Assembly (NCBI GenBank): GCA_002437115.1
Contig: DJOD01000006.1
Location: forward strand, 1-12,114
Reading direction: 5' to 3'
DNA: 12,114 bases
Origin: Prevotella sp. UBA6447
GTDB lineage: Bacteria > Bacteroidota > Bacteroidia > Bacteroidales > Bacteroidaceae
The notes under the pieces were generated by a model that searched no databases, was not told the DNA's origin, and saw only the letters and a list, made by a program, of their open reading frames with translations. Both the position numbers and the translations under genes were made by a program. Shown piece by piece: positions 7,384-12,114 of this stretch. The stretch's first letter is position 1; each line of letters begins with the position of its first letter.

Positions 7384-8445
7384 ATGAAACAACGTTTCCG
7401 TAATTTTCATCTGTATCATAAGCCCCTTGTCGGCCGTCGCTTTGGATTATTGGCCTATGGAGTGTTGCTTTTCCTTTGCACGCTCTTGCCTTCATCGTGT
7501 GTCACGGAAAAAGCCTTCGATGACACGCAAGCTGGAAACCTGGAGGCTCTGTGGAAGATCATGGATGAGCACTACTGCTTTTTCCAAGAGAAAGGGGTAG
7601 ACTGGGATTCTGTGCATGCGGTTTATGCCAGGCAGGTGGACAGTGGTATGGCCGACGGTCAGTTGCTCGAAGTGTTGGGGAACATGTTGGCTGAGTTGCG
7701 TGATGGGCATGTCAACCTTTACACGTCGTTTGACATGGCGCGCTACTGGGGATTCCATGAGAATTACCCCAGCAACTACAGCGACTCGTTGGTCAACAAG
7801 TATCTGGGCACCGACTATAAGATAGCGGCTGGCTTTCGCTATCGCATCCTTGACGACAACATAGGCTATGTGCGTTGCGCCTCGTTCGCAAGTGAGGCTG
7901 GTTCAGGAAATCTCGACAACATCTTAATGTATTTGGCTCCGTGCCGTGCGCTTATCATCGACTTGCGTGACAATGGTGGCGGGCTGCTCACAGCCGCCGA
8001 GAAATTGGCCGCCCGTTTCACCAACGAGAAGCGGTTGGTCGGCTATATGCGCCACAAGACAGGCCGAGGCCATGCCGATTTCTCCTCCATGGAGGAACAA
8101 TGGCTCAAACCAGCCAATGGCCTTAGATGGCAAAAGCCGGTGGCCGTGCTCACCAACAGGAAGGTCTTTTCGGCGGCCAACGAGTTTGCGAAATACATGA
8201 AGTGCTGCCCTGAAGTGCTCATCGTGGGCGACAAGACAGGTGGCGGAGCGGGTCTTCCTTTCTCGTCCGAGTTGCCCAATGGCTGGAGTGTGCGCTTTTC
8301 GGCTTGCCCCATGTACGATCGCGACAGGCAGAGCACGGAGAATGGCATTGTCCCCGACATCAGCGTGGGGCTCGGATCCGATGACATGGCAACAGGGCGC
8401 GATGCCATTATTGAGGCAGCGCGCCAGGCGTTGAGGAAAAGGTGA
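7384..8445 (+). CDS. S41 family peptidase lipoprotein (tricorn/IRBP-like branch)
   Basis: Predicted lipid-anchored serine protease, 353 aa. Residues 21-38 are hydrophobic and end in a lipobox (LLPSSC, Cys39). A helical N-terminal region (about 48-112) ends in ELRDGHVNL with His109. The S41 core follows: IIDLRDNGGG (191-200), nucleophile Ser263 in NRKVFSAANEFA, VGDKTGGGAGLP (281-292) and GIVPDI (321-326). The Lys of the CtpA-type Ser-Lys dyad is replaced by Gly in the GDKTGGG segment, and the gap between His109 and the core is too short for an ordinary PDZ domain. Together these favour the Ser-His-Glu tricorn/IRBP-like branch. ATG 7384 is chosen over ATG 7330, which would overlap the previous gene and put 18 extra residues before the signal. 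The gene lies 41 bp after the DUF3316 gene. Substrate is unknown. Confidence 0.88.
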   Translation: MKQRFRNFHLYHKPLVGRRFGLLAYGVLLFLCTLLPSSCVTEKAFDDTQAGNLEALWKIMDEHYCFFQEKGVDWDSVHAVYARQVDSGMADGQLLEVLGNMLAELRDGHVNLYTSFDMARYWGFHENYPSNYSDSLVNKYLGTDYKIAAGFRYRILDDNIGYVRCASFASEAGSGNLDNILMYLAPCRALIIDLRDNGGGLLTAAEKLAARFTNEKRLVGYMRHKTGRGHADFSSMEEQWLKPANGLRWQKPVAVLTNRKVFSAANEFAKYMKCCPEVLIVGDKTGGGAGLPFSSELPNGWSVRFSACPMYDRDRQSTENGIVPDISVGLGSDDMATGRDAIIEAARQALRKR

Positions 8446-8484
8446 GCCAACCAGCAACGCCAAAATCTTTTTATCATTTATAGC

Positions 8485-10620
8485 ATGAACGTTTTTACAC
8501 CCATTATATCAGACCAGCTGGGCATTGGCACCTCACAAGTCGACGCCACGCTTAGGCTGTTGGAGGATGGTTGCACCATCCCCTTCATCAGTCGTTACCG
8601 CAAGGAGGTCACGGGAAACCTCGATGAGGTTCAAGTGGCAGCAATCAGTGACTTGAGCGACAAGTTGAAAGAATTGCAGAAGCGCAAGGACACCATCTTG
8701 AAAACCATTGACGGCCAAGGTAAACTTACCGAAGACCTGCGGCAGCGCATCGCCGACTGCTGGAACGCCGCCGACCTTGAGGATTTGTACCTGCCTTTTA
8801 AGCCACGGAGGCGAACAAGGGCGCAGATGGCGCGCGAGCAAGGACTGGAACCGTTGGCAGTCGCCATAAGGCTCCAGCGCGACCCTCATCCAGAACAGCT
8901 GGCCGCCCGTTTCGTGAAGGGCGACGTGAAGGATGTGGAGGCCGCCTTGAAAGGGGCCAAGGACATCATGGCCGAAGAAATAAGCGAAGACGAACGCACG
9001 CGAAAGGCTGTGCGCGGCGTGTTTCGCAGGGAGGCGGTCATCACTTCCAAAGTGGTGACAAAGATGAAAGATGAGGATAAAGCACAGAAATATGCCGACT
9101 ATTTCTCCTTCAGCGAAGAACTGCGCCGATGCTCGTCACATCGTCTCTTGGCTATCAGGAGAGGTGAGGCCGAGGGTGTGTTGCGTGTCAGCATATCGGT
9201 CAACGATGAGGACTGTGCAAGCCGTCTGCGCCGGTTGCATGTGCGTGGCTATGGCTTTTGCCAGACGCTGGTAGGCGAGGCGGTCGACGATGCTTACAAA
9301 CGGCTGGTTCTGCCGTCCATCGAGAACGAGTTTGCTGCATTGAGCAAGGAGAAGGCCGACGATGAGGCCATACACGTCTTCAAGGAAAACCTCAGACAGT
9401 TGTTGCTGGCAGCTCCTCTCGGGCAGAAGCGTGTGATGGGCGTTGACCCAGGCATCCGGACAGGGTGCAAGGTGGTGGTGCTCGATACCCAAGGAAACTT
9501 GCTTTACCACGACGTGGTGTTTGCTGTCAGGAACGACCACGCAAGTCGGTTTAGCCAGCGCGTGGACAGCGCGCTGGAGCGTTTCACCTCCATCGCGCGA
9601 CGCTTCCAGGTGGAGGCCATTGCTTGCGGAAATGGCACGGGTTCGCGCGAGACAGCCGATGTCTTGAGGCAGATATCCGACGTGCCCACATACGTGGTTA
9701 GCGAGGACGGCGCCAGCGTCTATTCGGCATCAGAGGTGGCGCGAGAGGAATTCCCAGACGAGGATGTCACCGTAAGAGGTGCCGTTAGCATTGGGCGAAG
9801 GCTCATGGATCCCTTGGCCGAACTGGTGAAGATTGACCCCAAGAGCATAGGAGTGGGGCAATATCAGCACGATGTGGATCAGGCGAAGCTCAAGCATAGC
9901 CTCGACCAGACCGTGGAACTCTGCGTGAACACCGTCGGAGTGGATGTGAACACAGCCAGCAAGAATCTTCTGACCTATGTAAGTGGATTGGGTTCTGCTT
10001 TGGCGCAAAACATTGTGAACTACCGTCGGGAACATGGCGCGTTCACCTCGCGTGGCCAATTGCTCAAGGTGCCACGCCTCGGCGCAGTAGCCTACCAGCA
10101 GTGCGCGGGTTTCCTTCGCATTGCGGGAGCCAAGAACCCGCTGGATGGCAGCGCCGTCCATCCGGAACGTTACGGCATCGTCGAGCAGATGGCGAAAGAT
10201 TGTGGTTGCAAGGTGGTCGACCTCATGACTGACCCTGTGCAACGCAAGAAAATACGGATGGAGCGTTACGTGTCGGGCGATGTGGGGATGCCCACCCTTA
10301 AGGATATCATGAGCGAGCTGGAGAAACCAGGGCGCGACCCACGCGGAAAGGCGGAGACCTTCGAGTTTGCCCCACGAGTCAAGAGTCCCGAAGACCTCAT
10401 GCCGGGGATGGAACTACCTGGCATCGTGACCAACATCACCAATTTTGGAGCGTTTGTCGACGTGGGAGTTCACCAGGATGGATTGGTACACATCTCCCAG
10501 TTGGCCAACACCTTTGTCAAGGATCCCAACAAGGTGGTGAAGCTCCACCAGCACGTCATGGTTAAGGTGATTGAAGTGGACTTGCGCCGCCACCGCATAT
10601 CCTTGACCATGCGCCGATGA
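8485..10620 (+). CDS. tex: Tex family RNA-binding transcription accessory protein
   Basis: Cytoplasmic nucleic-acid-binding protein of 711 aa, the bacterial relative of eukaryotic Spt6, thought to act with RNA polymerase during elongation. All expected domains are present: an N-terminal helical/HTH region (1-200) with PFISRYRKEVTGNLDE (33-48) and AADLEDLYLPFKPRRRTRA (95-113); a YqgF/RNase H-like domain (about 315-445) beginning MGVDPGIRTGCKVVVLD; the conserved DPKSIGVGQYQHDVDQ (451-466); helix-hairpin-helix repeats (about 485-545) with LTYVSGLGSALAQNIVNYR; and a C-terminal S1 RNA-binding domain (641-709) with GIVTNITNFGAFVDVGVHQDGL and HRISLTMRR. Length is normal for the phylum. It starts 39 bp after the S41 gene with no Shine-Dalgarno sequence and no separate promoter motif. 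Firm assignment. Confidence 0.97.
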   Translation: MNVFTPIISDQLGIGTSQVDATLRLLEDGCTIPFISRYRKEVTGNLDEVQVAAISDLSDKLKELQKRKDTILKTIDGQGKLTEDLRQRIADCWNAADLEDLYLPFKPRRRTRAQMAREQGLEPLAVAIRLQRDPHPEQLAARFVKGDVKDVEAALKGAKDIMAEEISEDERTRKAVRGVFRREAVITSKVVTKMKDEDKAQKYADYFSFSEELRRCSSHRLLAIRRGEAEGVLRVSISVNDEDCASRLRRLHVRGYGFCQTLVGEAVDDAYKRLVLPSIENEFAALSKEKADDEAIHVFKENLRQLLLAAPLGQKRVMGVDPGIRTGCKVVVLDTQGNLLYHDVVFAVRNDHASRFSQRVDSALERFTSIARRFQVEAIACGNGTGSRETADVLRQISDVPTYVVSEDGASVYSASEVAREEFPDEDVTVRGAVSIGRRLMDPLAELVKIDPKSIGVGQYQHDVDQAKLKHSLDQTVELCVNTVGVDVNTASKNLLTYVSGLGSALAQNIVNYRREHGAFTSRGQLLKVPRLGAVAYQQCAGFLRIAGAKNPLDGSAVHPERYGIVEQMAKDCGCKVVDLMTDPVQRKKIRMERYVSGDVGMPTLKDIMSELEKPGRDPRGKAETFEFAPRVKSPEDLMPGMELPGIVTNITNFGAFVDVGVHQDGLVHISQLANTFVKDPNKVVKLHQHVMVKVIEVDLRRHRISLTMRR

Positions 10621-10643
10621 ACAAAGATTACTCATCATAGAAA

Positions 10644-10650
10644 AAGGAAA
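10644..10650 (+). promoter_or_regulatory. Shine-Dalgarno-like site that decides the phosphatase start
   Basis: AAAAAGGAAA contains AAGGA (10644-10648). It sits one base before the ATG at 10650, too close to serve it, but 7 nt before the ATG at 10656, a normal spacing. The start at 10656 is therefore preferred, giving MRRKSVLMAL as the N-terminus of the signal peptide. It is the only good Shine-Dalgarno match among the starts in this window. Confidence 0.5.
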
Positions 10651-10655
10651 TGCTT

Positions 10656-11960
10656 ATGAGACGAAAATCTGTCCTGATGGCCCTGGCATGTATGCTGACG
10701 CTCACCATGAGTGCCCAGCAGGCTCGCCAGGACATTCGCCGACATGTCGACTATGCCGGCAGCAACTATGTGGCTTATCCCGGACCACAGAAGATGCTCA
10801 CCGCCGCCCCGCGTGGTTACGAGCCGTTCTACATCAGTCACTATGGTCGTCATGGGTCGCGATTTCTCATTGGAACCAACGACTATGACAAGCCCTACAA
10901 CATGCTCCTCAAGGCCGACTCGCTGGGCAAGTTGACGGCGAAAGGAAAGGATGTGCTTGCCAAGGTGAAGCTTATCCGAGAGGAGGCGAGACTTCGCGAC
11001 GGAGAGCTGACCCCCCTGGGTGCCGAGCAACACCGGGGCATCGCCAAGCGCATGTATGAGCGCTTCCCCGAGGTGTTTAAGGGAAAGACGGCAATAGACG
11101 CGCGCTCGACCATCATCATCCGTTGCATCCTCTCCATGGAGAGCGAGTTACAGCAGTTGGCGAGCTTGAACCCACAACTCCAAATCACCCACGACGCCAG
11201 CGAACATGACATGTGGTACCTTAACGATAGCCAAAGCCCGTATTTCCGCTTGCGCGACAACAAGGAGACCTCGCAGGCCAAAGACGATTTCAGCCATCGC
11301 CACGACAACTGGAACCACCTCATGACGGTGCTCTTCGCCGATTCCGACTATGTGAAGACCATCAATGCCGGAAGTCTGGCTCACCACCTCTTCACGCTGG
11401 CCAGCAATGTGCAGAGCACTGAGCTGCGCCATCAACTGAGTCTGTGGGACATCTTCACCGAGGACGAGATTTATGATTTCTGGCTGAAGGAAAATGCCAG
11501 CTGGTATTCTTATTACGGCCCCAACAAGACCAACAATGGCGCAGGCATGTACACGCAAGCCAACCTCCTGCGCAACATCATTTCCACGGCCGACACCTGC
11601 GTCACCAAGGCCCATCCCGGTGCCACGCTGCGCTTTGGCCATGAGGTGTGCGTCATGCCCCTGGTATGTCTGCTCGACCTCAATCACTATGGTGAGCCTG
11701 TCGACGATCTTGAGAACCTCGACGACTGCGGATGGAACAACTACCAGATCTATCCCATGGGCTGCAACGTGCAGTTTGTGTTCTACAAGCCCAAGAAGCT
11801 GTCGCCCAACGCCGGCAACGTGCTGGTGAAGGTGCTGCTCAACGAGGATGAGGCCACGCTGCCCGTGAGCACCGACCAGGCTCCTTATTACAAATGGCAA
11901 GATGTGCGCAGTTATTACCTGAAGAAGCTCGACGACTACCAGGCGCGCTACGTCAAGTGA
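10656..11960 (+). CDS. Secreted histidine phosphatase (clade 2, MINPP/acid-phosphatase-like)
   Basis: Predicted periplasmic or exported phosphomonoesterase, 434 aa, with a signal peptide (residues 1-20, likely cleavage at MSA|QQ). Clade-2 histidine phosphatase features: SHYGRHGSRF (61-70) with the phosphate-accepting His66 and Arg65/Arg69; LTPLGAEQHRGIAKRMYERF (118-137); DARSTIIIRCILSM (148-161), the second phosphate-pocket segment; and LRFGHEVCVMPLVCLL (325-340), where His329 and Glu330 align with the C-terminal HD of acid phosphatases/phytases or HAE of MINPP enzymes. Relatives in gut Bacteroides hydrolyse inositol hexakisphosphate, but this motif differs, so phytase activity is only a possibility. 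The gene starts 35 bp after tex, is followed by a strong terminator, and is the last gene of the run. Family membership is confident, substrate is not. Confidence 0.88.
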   Translation: MRRKSVLMALACMLTLTMSAQQARQDIRRHVDYAGSNYVAYPGPQKMLTAAPRGYEPFYISHYGRHGSRFLIGTNDYDKPYNMLLKADSLGKLTAKGKDVLAKVKLIREEARLRDGELTPLGAEQHRGIAKRMYERFPEVFKGKTAIDARSTIIIRCILSMESELQQLASLNPQLQITHDASEHDMWYLNDSQSPYFRLRDNKETSQAKDDFSHRHDNWNHLMTVLFADSDYVKTINAGSLAHHLFTLASNVQSTELRHQLSLWDIFTEDEIYDFWLKENASWYSYYGPNKTNNGAGMYTQANLLRNIISTADTCVTKAHPGATLRFGHEVCVMPLVCLLDLNHYGEPVDDLENLDDCGWNNYQIYPMGCNVQFVFYKPKKLSPNAGNVLVKVLLNEDEATLPVSTDQAPYYKWQDVRSYYLKKLDDYQARYVK

Positions 11961-12008
11961 CGCCGCATGATGCCTGCCAAGAGGTGGCATCGGCGAATAG
12001 GCAAAAAC

Positions 12009-12057
12009 AAAGGGCAAGCAGGCCCCTGTATTAGCAGGAGGCTTGCTTGCCCTTTTT
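12009..12057 (+). terminator. Strong intrinsic terminator after the phosphatase gene
   Basis: A 16 bp stem pairs 12009-12024 with 12040-12055 with one G-T wobble (12021/12043). It is extended by CCTG/CAGG (12025-12028 with 12035-12038) across a single bulged A, closing a TATTAG loop. TTTTT at 12053-12057 follows. The left arm is preceded by AAAAAC, so the complementary strand also shows a hairpin followed by TTTGTTTTT; it could terminate a convergent transcript arriving from the right. Confidence 0.92.
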
Positions 12058-12114
12058 GGCATGAGCATTGTTAGAATATATCTTGCCTTTAGCGGTAACT
12101 ATTCAGCGGTAGGT
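12058..12114. other. Right edge, no supported gene; short direct repeat
   Basis: The 57 bases after the terminator hold no start-to-stop gene I can support. A 7 bp direct repeat AGCGGTA occurs at 12091-12097 and 12105-12111, 14 bp apart. On the minus strand one frame enters from beyond the edge and ends at TAA (12091-12089) after only eight codons, which could be the tail of a convergent gene but is too short to call. Confidence 0.3.

Noticed and set aside
6704..7495. 263-codon minus-strand open frame opposite the DUF3316 gene
   Set aside because: The translation has no signal, domain or family resemblance, and it spans the junction of two plus-strand genes with clear signal peptides.
11148..12068. 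306-codon open frame on the minus strand opposite the phosphatase gene
   Set aside because: It runs antisense through a well-supported gene, starts beyond the strong terminator, has no recognisable domain, and its length is explained by the GC-biased codon use of the plus-strand gene.
1..12114. Search for CRISPR arrays, tRNA genes, insertion sequence ends and defence or toxin-antitoxin genes
   Set aside because: No regularly spaced repeats, no tRNA T-arm motif in an intergenic space, no transposase-like product and no recognisable defence protein were seen. All intergenic stretches are under about 210 bp and are accounted for.

Overview
The window looks like a core chromosomal segment from a Bacteroidota bacterium, most likely a Prevotella-like member of the Bacteroidales. 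Four things point that way: promoters with the Bacteroidota -7 element (TAnnTTTG), mostly absent Shine-Dalgarno sites, lipoproteins with acidic residues after the lipobox Cys, and a DUF3316-type exported protein of a kind I know only from this phylum. The genus is inferred from overall protein style, not proven.

Layout from left to right. (1) Bases 2-1246, plus strand: the 3' part of a MATE-family multidrug/organic cation efflux pump whose start lies beyond the left edge. (2) A terminator-like palindrome (1290-1320) between convergent genes. (3) Minus strand: glycyl-tRNA synthetase (3624-2065) followed 32 bp later by an FKBP-type prolyl isomerase lipoprotein (2032-1349), probably one transcription unit. 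(4) A 204 bp divergent intergenic region with two opposed promoters that share the same 10-mer TACCTTTGCA. (5) Plus strand: topoisomerase IV subunit A (parC-like), a DUF3316 exported protein, an S41 peptidase lipoprotein, the Tex transcription accessory protein and a histidine-phosphatase-family secreted enzyme. (6) A strong intrinsic terminator (12009-12057) and a short right-hand edge with no supported gene.

The five plus-strand genes are separated by only 25-41 bp, with no internal terminator and no convincing internal promoter. The simplest reading is one 8.2 kb transcription unit running from the parC promoter to the terminal hairpin. Its members are functionally mixed: DNA topology, transcription elongation, and three envelope or periplasmic proteins.

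I found no mobile element, CRISPR array, RNA gene or clearly novel multi-gene system. The items most worth a second look are small: a beta-clamp-binding-like QLNLF motif at the disordered ParC C-terminus, a natural Ala at the ParC quinolone-determinant Ser position, an FKBP lacking the usual pocket Asp, a histidine phosphatase with His-Glu in place of the usual His-Asp or His-Ala-Glu, and the ParC start, which must lie downstream of the longest open frame.
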